DNA from: Periweissella fabalis
GTDB lineage: Bacteria > Bacillota > Bacilli > Lactobacillales > Lactobacillaceae
Length of the DNA: 64,000 nucleotides
Reading direction: 5' to 3'
Assembly (NCBI RefSeq): GCF_012396505.1
Contig: NZ_JAAXPN010000009.1
Coordinates: 1-64,000 of the forward strand
Under the pieces are notes generated by a model. It had not been told where the DNA came from and did no database searches. It saw only the letters and a program-made list of their open reading frames with translations. This document shows positions 48,581-58,077 of this stretch, piece after piece (within the stretch, counting starts at the first letter, position 1; every line of letters starts with the position of its first letter). The translations under genes and the position numbers were made by a program.

Positions 48581-49317
48581 TGCGAATTGATGTTTTAAGT
48601 ATTTTCCCTGATATGTTTAAGCCAATGACGGAATCAATTATTGGAAAAGCCGTTAATCGTGGCTTAGTTGATTTTTCAGTAACAGATTTCCGGAATTTCA
48701 CTAATAATAAGCATAACAACGTTGATGATACACCATTTGGTGGTGGTGCTGGGATGCTATTAACACCACAGCCAATTTTTGATGCCATGGATGCCATTAA
48801 GGCTAAGGCTGGTGATTATGGTCGAGTTATTTTACTTGATCCAGCAGGCGTTCCATTTACACAAGCTGTCGCTGAAGACCTTAGTGGTGAAGAACATATT
48901 ACTTTTATTGCCGGTCACTATGAGGGTTATGATGAACGTATTCGTGAATTAGTAACTGATGAAATTTCATTAGGTGATTATGTTCTTACTGGTGGTGAGT
49001 TAGGTGCGATGGTAATTATTGACGCGACAGTTCGTTTAATTCCAGAAGTTTTGGGTAACCGTGAATCAGCTATTGGTGACTCATTTTCAACGGGGTTATT
49101 AGAATATCCTCAATATACTCGGCCAGCTGACTTTCGTGGTCGGCAAGTACCAGAAGTTTTAACCAGTGGTAATCATGCTAAAATTGCTGAATGGCGCATG
49201 AAAGAGTCACTACGTCGCACATATCTACGACGTCCAGATTTGTTAGAAAAAATAGAATTAACGAAAGAACAAGTTAAGTTATTAGCTGAAGTTGAAGCTG
49301 AAGAAACCACAGATTAG
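48580..49317 (+). CDS. trmD: tRNA (guanine-N1-)-methyltransferase
   Basis: A 245-aa SPOUT methyltransferase making m1G37 in t[16 protein letters not shown] opens it; [23 protein letters not shown] and [12 protein letters not shown] form the knot and SAM site. It overlaps rimM by one base. In most Firmicutes rplS follows directly; here rplS is 12.4 kb further on. Confidence 0.98.
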   Translation: MRIDVLSIFPDMFKPMTESIIGKAVNRGLVDFSVTDFRNFTNNKHNNVDDTPFGGGAGMLLTPQPIFDAMDAIKAKAGDYGRVILLDPAGVPFTQAVAEDLSGEEHITFIAGHYEGYDERIRELVTDEISLGDYVLTGGELGAMVIIDATVRLIPEVLGNRESAIGDSFSTGLLEYPQYTRPADFRGRQVPEVLTSGNHAKIAEWRMKESLRRTYLRRPDLLEKIELTKEQVKLLAEVEAEETTD

Positions 49318-49336
49318 GTATCTATAGATATTTAAT

Positions 49337-49435
49337 AAACAGAGTGTGCTAAAAGGCACTTAGATAACGAATAAAATCAAAAAGACTGAATTTGTAAAAA
49401 ATTCGGTCTTTTTTGTGTTTTATAAAATTATCTGC
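49337..49435. repeat. Intergenic palindromic repeat / terminator after trmD
   Basis: AAAAAGACTGAATTT (49379-49393) pairs with AAATTCGGTCTTTTTT (49399-49414). Left flank GTGCTAAAAGGCACTTAGATAA and right flank TTATCTGCC match the pattern of the 44.1-kb repeat (CAAAAGGCAGATA... mirrored). The rest of the gap to 49,595 shows only AT-rich sequence. Confidence 0.85.
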
Positions 49436-49595
49436 CGCTTGGAAAATATATTATTGGCAAATTACGACTAGTAAAGAGTAGAGTACGTTCCATTTTGTGA
49501 CTTAAACGTAAGTCATAATACATATGCTTGTAATATCGCTAATGGAATATACTAATTAAGATATCATAGTAGACAAATTAGTAAAGGAGTTGTAT

Positions 49596-50117
49596 ATGGT
49601 AATGGAATTTTTACGAACCAATAAATGGGTGATGTACACAATAACTATTTTACGAATATGGCTGGGCTATGCTTGGTTTCTAAGTGGCTTTAATAAAGTA
49701 ACCCATGGCTTTTCAGCACACAAATTTATTAATATGGCAATTAAGAATCCAGTTCAAGGAATGCACGGTGAGCAATTTCCGTGGTTTACTGTTTTCTTAA
49801 AAATTTGTACAAATAATGGATCTCAAACAGAAATATTTTCAATGTTAGTACCGTGGGCAGAAATTTTAATTGGTTTTGGATTAATTTTTGGACTCTTTAA
49901 TTTAGCGGCTGCTTTCTTAGGACTAATAATGAATTTTACTTTTATATTTGCGGGAACAATTTCGAGTAATCCAAATTATATTATAATTGAATTTCTAATT
50001 TTGGTAATAGGTAATAATTCCAGTAAATTAGGTTTAGATAACCTAGTAATACCATGGTTAAAAAATAAATTTTTAAATAAACGTAAAACGTATCAACCTT
50101 ATGAACCACACTTTTAA
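49596..50117 (+). CDS. DoxX-like membrane protein
   Basis: A 173-aa protein with four helices and the DoxX start ILRIWLGYAWFLSGFNKVTHGF, later EILIGFGLIFGLFNLAAAFLG. DoxX proteins are small membrane proteins linked to thiol and redox stress or quinones. I chose ATG 49596 (AAAGGAG at 49583-49589); TTG at 49590 is too close to the site. Convergent with lysC. Confidence 0.85.
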   Translation: MVMEFLRTNKWVMYTITILRIWLGYAWFLSGFNKVTHGFSAHKFINMAIKNPVQGMHGEQFPWFTVFLKICTNNGSQTEIFSMLVPWAEILIGFGLIFGLFNLAAAFLGLIMNFTFIFAGTISSNPNYIIIEFLILVIGNNSSKLGLDNLVIPWLKNKFLNKRKTYQPYEPHF

Positions 50118-50200
50118 GCTAGAAAAGATTATAGATAACTCTTTTCTAGTAGAAATTTTATTCTAAAATATATTTTAAAACTTCGATATATACAAAATAT

Positions 50201-50240
50201 AAAAAAGCCTAGGGAATTTTATTTTTCCCTGGGCTTTTTT
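50201..50240. terminator. Bidirectional terminator between DoxX and lysC genes
   Basis: AAAAAAGCCTAGGGAA (50201-50216) pairs with TTCCCTGGGCTTTTTT (50225-50240) with one wobble. The right flank CCGAGTATTTTG echoes the CGAGTATATTGG flank at 28,751. Confidence 0.9.
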
Positions 50241-50292
50241 CCGAGTATTTTGAAAATTCCCCGGCTTCTAGTACAGCGTTTTTCATATATGC

Positions 50293-51633
50293 TTAGTTTG
50301 TGCAGTCTGTGTAAATAGCAGCAACTGCATCTGCAACGTCAGCTTGTGCAACACCAAGCATAACTGCGATTCGTGATGCCCCTTGGTTAATCATTTTAAC
50401 CCCGATATTTCGAGTTGAAAGTGCATTTAAAATATCAGTTAAAACCCCAACTTGATTACGCATACCTTCACCGACCACCATAATAATGGCATAGTCCTCA
50501 TACCACTCTAAAATGTCAGGCTTTACGGCTTGTTGAATTTCAGCCATAGCTAAGTTAATAACTTGCTCATCAATTTGACTTTTGTCCAAAATAATTGTTA
50601 AATCATCAATTCCAGATGGCATATGTTCATAACTGATATTATATTTTAATAAAATTTGTAAAATTTTAAGAGTAAAACCGACCTCTTTATTTAGAAGATA
50701 ACGATGTAAGTATATGGCTGCAAAACGATTAGAATTTGCGACACCAGTAATTTTATGTTTTATGGATAACTCGGTATCTGGCACAATAAGAGTTCCTGGA
50801 GCACTTGGATCATTAGTGTTTTTAACATTGATTGTTATATTACCTTGGATAGCTGGAATAATGGCTTCATCGTTGAAAACTTGAAAACCAGCATAGGCTA
50901 GTTCACGCATCTCTTTATAGCTCATTTGAGAGATTGCGCGTGGGTGAGCAACAATATTGGGGTTAGCCGCATATATTGCACTAACATCGGTAAAATTTTC
51001 GTAGAGTTCTGCTTTTAGACCACGTGCCATAATTGATCCAGTTATATCAGAGCCACCGCGGGCAAAAGTAGCAATTTGATCGTCGGCAGTGTAACCATAA
51101 AAGCCCGGTACGATTAAGTATTCATCGTCAAAAGGGAAACGCTTAATGTTTTGATATGTGAACTCGCTCACTTGAGCACTATCAGCAGTTCCGGTTACTA
51201 AAATTCCAAGTGCTTTAGGATCGGCGTAAATGGCAGGTAAACCAAGGTGATTAAAAATCAAGGCAATTAACATGGCATTTAATTTTTCGCCATGAGCCTT
51301 AAAAGCGGCTAGTTGATCAGCTGAATTTGCAAATGTGGTTAGAGCTAATTTTTTTATTTGAGCATCAATTTGACTGAATTTTTCAACAGGCAAACTGAAA
51401 TAATTAGCTATTTCCCAATAACGATTATAGATTTCTTTTTGTAAAATTTCACTTTGTGGATTTACAGCATATTGAATCAATAAATCTGTGACTTTGACAT
51501 CATCTGCCTGGCGTTTTCCAGGGGCTGAAACGACTAAAATTTGTCGTTGATCATCAGCTTGCATAATATTAATAACTTTTTCTAGTTGTGGTCCATTTGC
51601 CAATGAACTACCACCGAATTTAACAACTTTCAT
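50293..51633 (-). CDS. lysC: Aspartate kinase
   Basis: A 446-aa monofunctional aspartokinase, first step from aspartate to lysine and other aspartate-family amino acids. KVVKFGGSSLANG opens the kinase domain; FARGGSDITGSI near residue 205 is in the active site. Two ACT domains follow (about 300-440, including VGEGMRNQVGVLTDILNAL), so feedback control is expected. GGGAG precedes the ATG. It is divergent from the L-box operon, and its own leader shows no L-box. The aspartokinase gene is thus outside the lysine operon. Confidence 0.95.
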   Translation of the reverse strand: MKVVKFGGSSLANGPQLEKVINIMQADDQRQILVVSAPGKRQADDVKVTDLLIQYAVNPQSEILQKEIYNRYWEIANYFSLPVEKFSQIDAQIKKLALTTFANSADQLAAFKAHGEKLNAMLIALIFNHLGLPAIYADPKALGILVTGTADSAQVSEFTYQNIKRFPFDDEYLIVPGFYGYTADDQIATFARGGSDITGSIMARGLKAELYENFTDVSAIYAANPNIVAHPRAISQMSYKEMRELAYAGFQVFNDEAIIPAIQGNITINVKNTNDPSAPGTLIVPDTELSIKHKITGVANSNRFAAIYLHRYLLNKEVGFTLKILQILLKYNISYEHMPSGIDDLTIILDKSQIDEQVINLAMAEIQQAVKPDILEWYEDYAIIMVVGEGMRNQVGVLTDILNALSTRNIGVKMINQGASRIAVMLGVAQADVADAVAAIYTDCTN

Positions 51634-51768
51634 GTGTATACTCCCTGAATTTTTATCTTGGTTGCGATTTTAACCATGAACTATGAAAAAAAGCAAGTTT
51701 TAAATGAGAATAATGTGAATTATTTAAATTAAGGATTAGGTAAATTCAGTTTTTTTTAATATTTAAGC

Positions 51769-51796
51769 TTGACCTTTTTTTTTAATTTGATATGAT
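51769..51796 (+). promoter_or_regulatory. Promoter of the L-box/lysine operon
   Basis: TTGACC (51769-51774), 16-bp T-rich spacer, TATGAT (51791-51796). The start point would be about 15-20 bp before the riboswitch. Confidence 0.75.
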
Positions 51797-51816
51797 AATT
51801 GTAATTTAATAATTCA

Positions 51817-51992
51817 AAGAGGTTGCGACCAACAAAAGTAAAACAAGTGAGTACTACTATACGATGAACTTGTTTGAAAGGGGCGGTCGCCGAAGGAAAG
51901 CTATTGAGTAGGATAGTGGACTTGGGCCGATATTTAAGAGGTATCGGACTGTCGTAGCAAGAATGTCGGCTACGGGGCGCTTTCGACAACAT
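51817..51992 (+). ncRNA. Lysine riboswitch (L-box)
   Basis: L-box consensus blocks appear in order: AGAGGTTGCGA at 51819-51829, GAAAGGGG at 51876-51883 followed by GTCGCCGAAGG, TTGGGCCGAT near 51923, CGGACTGTCG near 51945, and CTACGGGGCGCTTTCGACAAC closing P1 near 51970-51990. Lysine binding should favour the downstream terminator. It controls alr-lysA-dap genes. Confidence 0.93.
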
Positions 51993-52018
51993 GATTTTTT
52001 TGTGGTATAAACTATACA

Positions 52019-52065
52019 GCAAACAAAAATGTGCTTAAGTGCAAACATTTTTGTTTGCTTTTTTT
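52019..52065 (+). terminator. Riboswitch-controlled terminator
   Basis: GCAAACAAAAATGT (52019-52032) pairs with ACATTTTTGTTTGC (52045-52058), then a T-run. The GATTTTTTTGTGG segment near 51,993 could pair with the left arm as antiterminator. The rest of the 490-bp gap from lysC holds only the promoter and the riboswitch. Confidence 0.9.
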
Positions 52066-52123
52066 GTACCTAAAATCACCTGAAGAGCGTTGAATTAAAT
52101 CTAAATCAAAGAGGATTTAACCA

Positions 52124-53239
52124 ATGGTAGTAGCACAGATGCGCGCTAGTCGTATTGAGGTTTCGCAAAGCGCAATTAATCAAAATGTTAGAGTTACAAT
52201 GCAAACAAGTCATGCAAAGCATATGTTTTTAGCCATTAAGGCCAATGGCTATGGCCACGGCCTGTTAGAAATGGCGCAAGCAGCCAAAAATGCAGGTGTT
52301 TATGGCCTCGCGGTTGCCGTTGTTGATGAGGCATTAGCAATTAGACAAGCTAAATTAGATATGCCAATTTTAATTTTAGGTTATACAGAGCCACAATATG
52401 CAGAATTTTTGGCGCAATTTCAAATTATTACCACAGTGCCATCAGTTAGTTGGCTAGAGGAAGCGCAGAGCTTTTTAACTGGAAATCATCCGCTCTTAGT
52501 ATCGTTGGCCGTTGATACCGGGATGAATCGTATTGGTATGCGCACGGCAGCTGAAGTTCAAGCAGCGGTTGCTGTGATGCAAGCCCATCCTAATTTATTT
52601 ACTTGGGAAGGAATTATGACCCACTTTGCCACATCAGACACGGCTGAAACAGATTATTTTGAAATGCAACTTAGTCGTTGGCACACGGTTATTGATGGCC
52701 TCCCATGCTTGCCACCAATGGTGCATGTCGCTAATTCAGGAGCAGCGATGTATCATGCTGATGAAGTGCCAACTGATTTTATTCGTGTAGGGACTGTGGT
52801 TTATGGCTGGGAACCTTCTGGAAAAGAATTGAATCCTGGAACGGAATTAGTTCCGGCTATGTCAATTAAATCTGCATTGAGCTTTGTTAAACAAATTCCA
52901 GCTGGTGAAGGTGTTAGTTATGGCCATCTATATCACACAACTAATGACGAATGGATTGGGACGATTCCAATGGGCTATGGTGACGGTCTGACACGCACAA
53001 TGCGTGGGTATAAGATTTTGGTTGGAAATGAATGGTGTGAAATCATTGGGCAAATTGCGATGGATCAGATGATGGTACGGTTACCACATGCAATGCCAGT
53101 AGGGACACCAGTCACAATTTTGGGAACTAATGGCACGCAGACAATTGATATTTGGGACGTTTGCGCCCATTGTCACTTACAACCATGGGAATTTGCCAAT
53201 CAGTTAAGTGATCGATTACCCCGGTATTTAGTTGATTAA
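52124..53239 (+). CDS. alr: Alanine racemase (first gene of the lysine operon)
   Basis: A 371-aa fold type III PLP enzyme interconverting L- and D-alanine. PLP Lys39 lies in AIKANGYGHG and the second catalytic base Tyr266 in GVSYGHLYH; GRY-like contacts and MGYGDG are present. AGAGGA precedes the ATG. It lies 18 bp before lysA and under the L-box, which is odd for an enzyme of D-Ala supply. No dapF is in the operon, so a wider racemase or epimerase role is worth testing. By sequence it looks like an ordinary Alr. Confidence 0.92.
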   Translation: MVVAQMRASRIEVSQSAINQNVRVTMQTSHAKHMFLAIKANGYGHGLLEMAQAAKNAGVYGLAVAVVDEALAIRQAKLDMPILILGYTEPQYAEFLAQFQIITTVPSVSWLEEAQSFLTGNHPLLVSLAVDTGMNRIGMRTAAEVQAAVAVMQAHPNLFTWEGIMTHFATSDTAETDYFEMQLSRWHTVIDGLPCLPPMVHVANSGAAMYHADEVPTDFIRVGTVVYGWEPSGKELNPGTELVPAMSIKSALSFVKQIPAGEGVSYGHLYHTTNDEWIGTIPMGYGDGLTRTMRGYKILVGNEWCEIIGQIAMDQMMVRLPHAMPVGTPVTILGTNGTQTIDIWDVCAHCHLQPWEFANQLSDRLPRYLVD

Positions 53240-53256
53240 GAGAAGAGGAAGAAGAT

Positions 53257-54555
53257 ATGCAAGCAGATTACACAATTAACACCGCCGGCCACTTATCAAT
53301 TGGCGGCTGTGATGCCTTAGCATTAGCTCAAGAATTTAAAACCCCGTTAGTCGTTTATGATGTTAGTAAAATTCGTCAGACTTTCCAAGATCTCCATGCC
53401 ACATTTGAAGCTGCACAGATTGATTATGTAATTAGTTACGCTTCAAAGGCCTTTGCCACGATTGCGATGTATCAGGTTGCAAAACAAGAACATGCCCATA
53501 TTGATGTGGTTTCTGGTGGGGAGTTATTTACCGCGATGCAAGCTAATTTTCCAATGGCTAATATTAGTTTTCACGGTAACAACAAAAGTTATGAAGAATT
53601 AACGATGGCTGTTGACCAAGAAGTTGGGATGATTGTGGTCGATAATTTTACGGAAATCAAGATGTTACAAGAAATTTTACGCAACCATGCCACCACCGCT
53701 AATATTTTATTACGAATTACTCCAGGAATTTCAGCCCATACGCATGAATACATTCAAACCGGCCAAGCTGATAGTAAATTTGGTTTTGATTTAGCCAGTG
53801 GTCAAGCGGCTGAAGCTTTACAAATAGTTTTAGCTGATGAGCACTTTAAGGTTTGTGGAATCCATGCCCACATCGGGTCACAAATCTTTGAAAGTACTGG
53901 CTTTGTAGAAGAAGCCAAAATTTTGGTGGCAACCTTAGCTAATTGGCAGGCCGAATATGGCTTTAACGCTCAAGTTTTAAATCTTGGTGGTGGCTTTGGA
54001 ATTCGCTATACCCAAGATGATGAACCAAAAGCTCCGCAAGATATGTTAATCACCGTTATCAATGCGGTCAAAGCAGCGGTTGCAAGTGCCCAGATTAAGA
54101 TGCCTGCAATTTGGATTGAACCGGGCCGTGCCGTTGTTGGGCCGGCTGGATATAGTTTATATCGTGTCGGCACGCGTAAAGATGTACCTGGAATTGAGGC
54201 TTACATTACAGTTGACGGTGGGATGGGTGATAACATTCGCCCCGCGTTGTACCAAGCTGAATATGAAGCTGTCTTAGCTAAAAATCCGCAAGCACCAACG
54301 ACGCAAACCGCCCGTCTAGCCGGCAAGTATTGTGAATCAGGGGATATCTTAATTGAACACCAAGCCTTGCCAGATGTTGAACAAGGGGATGTAATTGCAA
54401 TGCTAGCCACTGGTGCATATGGGTATTCAATGGCTTCAAATTATAATCGCAATGGGCGCCCAGCAGTTGTTTTTGCTGAAAATGGGATCGCCAAGGTGGT
54501 AGTCAGGCGTGAAACGTATCAAGATTTAGTCGCGCTTGATGTTAGTTACGAATAA
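53257..54555 (+). CDS. lysA: Diaminopimelate decarboxylase
   Basis: A 432-aa PLP enzyme turning meso-DAP into lysine. PLP Lys64 is in [17 protein letters not shown] near residue 205, the Gly-rich [11 protein letters not shown] near 240, and KYCESGDIL near 350 with the family Cys. GAGAAGAGG precedes the ATG. In canonical pathways it is the last enzyme, yet it is the second gene here. Confidence 0.96.
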   Translation: MQADYTINTAGHLSIGGCDALALAQEFKTPLVVYDVSKIRQTFQDLHATFEAAQIDYVISYASKAFATIAMYQVAKQEHAHIDVVSGGELFTAMQANFPMANISFHGNNKSYEELTMAVDQEVGMIVVDNFTEIKMLQEILRNHATTANILLRITPGISAHTHEYIQTGQADSKFGFDLASGQAAEALQIVLADEHFKVCGIHAHIGSQIFESTGFVEEAKILVATLANWQAEYGFNAQVLNLGGGFGIRYTQDDEPKAPQDMLITVINAVKAAVASAQIKMPAIWIEPGRAVVGPAGYSLYRVGTRKDVPGIEAYITVDGGMGDNIRPALYQAEYEAVLAKNPQAPTTQTARLAGKYCESGDILIEHQALPDVEQGDVIAMLATGAYGYSMASNYNRNGRPAVVFAENGIAKVVVRRETYQDLVALDVSYE

Positions 54556-54590
54556 ATAAAAAACGTTCTTTATATAGAAGGAGAAATTCC

Positions 54591-55301
54591 ATGGCAGAAT
54601 TAAACGCCCAAGAAATTATTGATTTTATTAGCAATGCTAAAAAGCAAACCCCCGTTAAAGTCTATGTAAACGGTGAATTAACCAACCTTGAATTTCCAGT
54701 GACAATTGAAGCCTATGTTACTGGCACCACCGGTGTCTTGTTTGGTGATTGGGAAGTTGTTGAACCGTTTTTAACGGCTAACGCGAGTGTCATTAAGCAA
54801 TTTCGGGTTGAAAACAATGCCCGTAATTCAGCGGTACCATTACTCGATTTAAAAGGTATTCATGCCCGAATTGAGCCCGGTGCCATCATTCGTGATCAAG
54901 TAACAATTGGTGATAATGCTGTGATTATGATGGGGGCATTGATTAACATTGGGGCTGAAATTGGTGAAGGCACAATGATTGACATGGGGGCCGTCCTTGG
55001 TGGGCGTGCCATTGTTGGTAAGCATGCCCACATCGGGGCCGGAACAGTATTGGCCGGGGTAGTTGAGCCAGCTTCTGCTACGCCAGTAATTGTCGAAGAT
55101 GATGTCTTGATTGGGGCCAATGCGGTGGTTATTGAAGGAGTACGAATTGGTCAAGGAGCCGTTGTTGCCGCGGGGGCCGTGGTGATTGAAGATGTTGAAC
55201 CATACACCGTTGTCGGTGGGGTGCCAGCGCGCGTAATTAAAAAAGTTGATGCTCAAACATCAATGAAGACAGCACTATTAGATAGTTTACGAAAGTTGTG
55301 A
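54591..55301 (+). CDS. dapD: Tetrahydrodipicolinate N-acetyltransferase
   Basis: A 236-aa acetyl-CoA enzyme of the acetylase branch of DAP synthesis (the B. subtilis homologue is called dapH). N-terminal region to about 85, then left-handed beta-helix hexapeptide repeats (for example [20 protein letters not shown]). AGAAGGAG precedes the ATG. The following deacetylase gene confirms use of acetyl, not succinyl, intermediates. Confidence 0.95.
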   Translation: MAELNAQEIIDFISNAKKQTPVKVYVNGELTNLEFPVTIEAYVTGTTGVLFGDWEVVEPFLTANASVIKQFRVENNARNSAVPLLDLKGIHARIEPGAIIRDQVTIGDNAVIMMGALINIGAEIGEGTMIDMGAVLGGRAIVGKHAHIGAGTVLAGVVEPASATPVIVEDDVLIGANAVVIEGVRIGQGAVVAAGAVVIEDVEPYTVVGGVPARVIKKVDAQTSMKTALLDSLRKL

Positions 55302-55305
55302 TGAT

Positions 55306-56490
55306 ATGATAATTGATGATTTGCAAATTGCCGATTGCGGCTTAACGGAAGCGCAATTAATTGATATTCGCCGGTATCTTCACCAAATACCAGAATTAGC
55401 GTTACAAGAAGTCCAGACTAGTGCAACTTTAAAAGTAATTATGCACCAATTTAAGCAAGATCATATCGAAATTATCACGGTACCAGAGTTACCAACGGCT
55501 ATTTTGGTGAAAGTCCATGGTACTAACGCCCAACGGACAATTGGTTATCGGACTGATATTGATGCCTTGGCCGTTTCAGAAGACAATGATTTATCATTTA
55601 AGTCAACTAATCCTGGGAAAATGCATGCGTGTGGTCATGATATTCATATGACCGTGGCGTTGGGCATTTTAAGCTATTTTGCGAATCATCAACCAAGTGA
55701 TAATTTAATCTTTATTTTTCAACCGGCCGAAGAAAATTTTGCTGGCGGAATGCGCTTATACGAGAGCGGTATTTTAAGTGGTGCTAATCAAATTGATGAA
55801 TTATATGCATTACATACTAATCCCGACTTAGCTGCGGGGACGATTGGTTGTCGTAATGGGACGTTATTTGCCGGCACGACGGAAATCCATGCTGAATTTA
55901 CGGGAATTAGTGGGCATGCTGCTTTTCCGCACCAAGCTAACGATATGGTGGTCGCCTTAAGCCAATGGCTCGTCCAGTTACAAACGATTGTTGCTCGCAA
56001 TGTTGATCCAATTAAGGGCGGGGTTGTTACAATCGGGAATGTTAGTGCGGGAACCGCTAATAACGTGATTGCTGGGAGTGCTCAAGCGCATGGCACTATT
56101 CGGGCATTGCAACAACCAACAATTGATTTAATTAAAGAGCGGGTCACAGCGATTACCCGCGGAATTGAAGCAAGTTTTGATTGTCAGATAAAATTAACTT
56201 TGAATCAAGATGGCTATTTCCCCGTCGTTAATGCACCCCAAATCACAGAACGTTTCATCAATTATGTTAGTAATAATCCCGCGATTAACTATGTTGAAAC
56301 GCAACCAGCGATGACTGGTGAAGACTTTGGTTATTTAGTTGCTAAGATTCCTGGCATGATGTTTTGGTTAGGGGTTGATTCACCAGCCGCATTACACTCA
56401 AGTAAATATTTAGCAAATGAAGCCGCAATTATGGCGGCCGTTAAAACAATGATTGGCTTTATTGAAAGCCGCATGAAAGAAGAGGACTAA
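55306..56490 (+). CDS. dapL: N-acetyldiaminopimelate deacetylase (M20 family)
   Basis: A 394-aa metallo-amidohydrolase that removes the acetyl group from N-acetyl-L,L-DAP. Metal motif MHACGHDIHM near residue 105, then QPAEEN near 139 with the catalytic Glu pair, and late AMTGEDFGYL. M20 family members include aminoacylases, but the dapD/dapA context decides the call. The start is 4 bp after dapD with a weak ribosome binding site, suggesting translational coupling. The symbol follows the acetyl-pathway usage; B. subtilis calls it ykuR. Confidence 0.9.
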   Translation: MIIDDLQIADCGLTEAQLIDIRRYLHQIPELALQEVQTSATLKVIMHQFKQDHIEIITVPELPTAILVKVHGTNAQRTIGYRTDIDALAVSEDNDLSFKSTNPGKMHACGHDIHMTVALGILSYFANHQPSDNLIFIFQPAEENFAGGMRLYESGILSGANQIDELYALHTNPDLAAGTIGCRNGTLFAGTTEIHAEFTGISGHAAFPHQANDMVVALSQWLVQLQTIVARNVDPIKGGVVTIGNVSAGTANNVIAGSAQAHGTIRALQQPTIDLIKERVTAITRGIEASFDCQIKLTLNQDGYFPVVNAPQITERFINYVSNNPAINYVETQPAMTGEDFGYLVAKIPGMMFWLGVDSPAALHSSKYLANEAAIMAAVKTMIGFIESRMKEED

Positions 56491-56493
56491 GTA

Positions 56494-57369
56494 ATGTTAT
56501 TAAATGAAGCACGGGTTATTACGGCGATTATTACACCATTTACAGCGGATAATAAAATTGATTTTCCCGCTCTGGAAACTTTGACCAATCATTTGTTAGC
56601 TCATGGAAGTGATGGCTTTGTCATTGGTGGTACAACTGGTGAAGGCGCCACGATGTCAGATCGGGAAAAAATTGAATTATATCAAGGTTTTGTTAAAATC
56701 GTGGCTGGCCGGGGCCCAATTATTGCTAATATTGGAACCAACAATACGGCGGCTTCAATTGAATTTGGCCAGGCAGTAGCTGAAATTCCTGGAATTGATG
56801 GGGCTTTAGCGGTCGTGCCATATTACAACAAACCTAATCAAAAAGGCTTAATTGCCCACTTTACAGCGATTGCCGATAATGTTGATTTACCATTGATGGT
56901 TTACAATATTCCGGGACGTTCGACGGTGAAAGCATCGGTTGACACTATCTTAACGTTAGCTAAGCATCCCCGCATTACAGCGCTTAAACAATGTACTGAT
57001 TTAGATGAATTAGCCGCAATTATCGAACATGCCCCCAGTGATTTTACCGTTTACACCGGTGAAGATGGGCAAGCATTAGCGGCCAAAGCGTTAGGGGCAG
57101 CTGGGGTGGTATCAGTGGCTAGTCATTTATACGGGGATGAATTTCAAGCATTATTTACCGCATTAGATGCTGGTAATGTTGCCGAAGCTGGTCGCATCCA
57201 ACGCTTCTTAAATCCAAAAGTGGATACTTTATTTAGTTACCCATCGCCAACCCCGGTTAAAGCGGCGTTAACAGCGGCCGGATTTGCAACGGGTGGTGTG
57301 CGCTTGCCACTTGTAGATTTAGATGAAGCTGAAATCGCCGAAATTTTGGAAAAATTGGAGAAAAACTAA
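56494..57369 (+). CDS. dapA: 4-hydroxy-tetrahydrodipicolinate synthase
   Basis: A 291-aa TIM-barrel aldolase condensing pyruvate and aspartate semialdehyde. TTGEGATMS near residue 48, YNIPGRS (Tyr) near 138, and the Schiff-base Lys in ALKQCTDL near 166. AGAGGA precedes the ATG. It overlaps dapB by one base. Confidence 0.97.
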   Translation: MLLNEARVITAIITPFTADNKIDFPALETLTNHLLAHGSDGFVIGGTTGEGATMSDREKIELYQGFVKIVAGRGPIIANIGTNNTAASIEFGQAVAEIPGIDGALAVVPYYNKPNQKGLIAHFTAIADNVDLPLMVYNIPGRSTVKASVDTILTLAKHPRITALKQCTDLDELAAIIEHAPSDFTVYTGEDGQALAAKALGAAGVVSVASHLYGDEFQALFTALDAGNVAEAGRIQRFLNPKVDTLFSYPSPTPVKAALTAAGFATGGVRLPLVDLDEAEIAEILEKLEKN

Positions 57370-58061
57370 TGTTAAGATTAATAATTTCCGGTTTTAATGG
57401 CAAAATGGGGGTCGAAGCTGTTAAAATGGTGATTGAATGTTCAGATTTTGAACTTGTCGGTGGTTATGCGCCCCATGGTAAGGCAACTGATTTAGCGGTA
57501 CCAGTATTTACTGATTTAGCAACCATCCCCGATCATTTTGCAGATGTGTGGCTGGATTTATCAGTTCCAAGCGCAGTTTTTGCCAATGCGCAAGCCGCAT
57601 TACAAAAAGGAATGCGGCCATTAATTGGGACGACCGGCTTAACATCTGCCCAAATCACGGAATTACAAGCATTGGCTCAAGCTCAACACTTAGGTGGGTT
57701 AATTGTGCCAAACTTTAGTGTGGCGGCAGTCTTGATGATTCAATTAGCGCAACAAGCAGCTCAATATTTACCAGATGTTGAAATTATTGAAATGCATAAC
57801 ATTAAAAAAGTTGATGCACCTTCTGGTACGGCTAAATACACGGCTAATAAAATTAAGCCCGATGGTATTGTGCCAATTCATTCAGTGCGCTTGCCAGGTT
57901 TAGTTGCCCATCAAGAAATTTTATTTGGTGGTACCGGGGAAATGTTAACTATTCGTCACGATTCATTCAATCGCGAATCATTCATGCCAGGGGTAAAATT
58001 GGCATTACAAAAAATTTCAACCCTTGATCAATTAGTTATTGGCTTAGAAAATATTCTATAA
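57369..58061 (+). CDS. dapB: 4-hydroxy-tetrahydrodipicolinate reductase
   Basis: A 230-aa NAD(P)H-dependent reductase, somewhat shorter than the 250-270 aa common in the family. ISGFNGKMG is the Rossmann motif; EIIEMHNIKKVDAPSGTA (about 138-155) holds catalytic His143 and Lys147. The shortening seems to be just after this motif, where many homologues have an extra helix. C-terminal GGTGEMLTIRHDSFNRESF is typical. Confidence 0.95.
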   Translation: MLRLIISGFNGKMGVEAVKMVIECSDFELVGGYAPHGKATDLAVPVFTDLATIPDHFADVWLDLSVPSAVFANAQAALQKGMRPLIGTTGLTSAQITELQALAQAQHLGGLIVPNFSVAAVLMIQLAQQAAQYLPDVEIIEMHNIKKVDAPSGTAKYTANKIKPDGIVPIHSVRLPGLVAHQEILFGGTGEMLTIRHDSFNRESFMPGVKLALQKISTLDQLVIGLENIL

Positions 58062-58077
58062 GTGAGGTGGCGTTACG

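Noticed and set aside
51756-52048. Two minus-strand ORFs in the leader of alr
   Set aside because: They lie across the lysine riboswitch and its terminator, have no ribosome binding site and show no protein-like pattern.
54849-55256. 135-codon minus-strand ORF inside dapD
   Set aside because: Antisense shadow created by the hexapeptide repeat codons of dapD; no ribosome binding site.
57795-57800. DapB has MHN where many homologues have HH
   Set aside because: The first His is the invariant one and is kept; the second position varies within the family.
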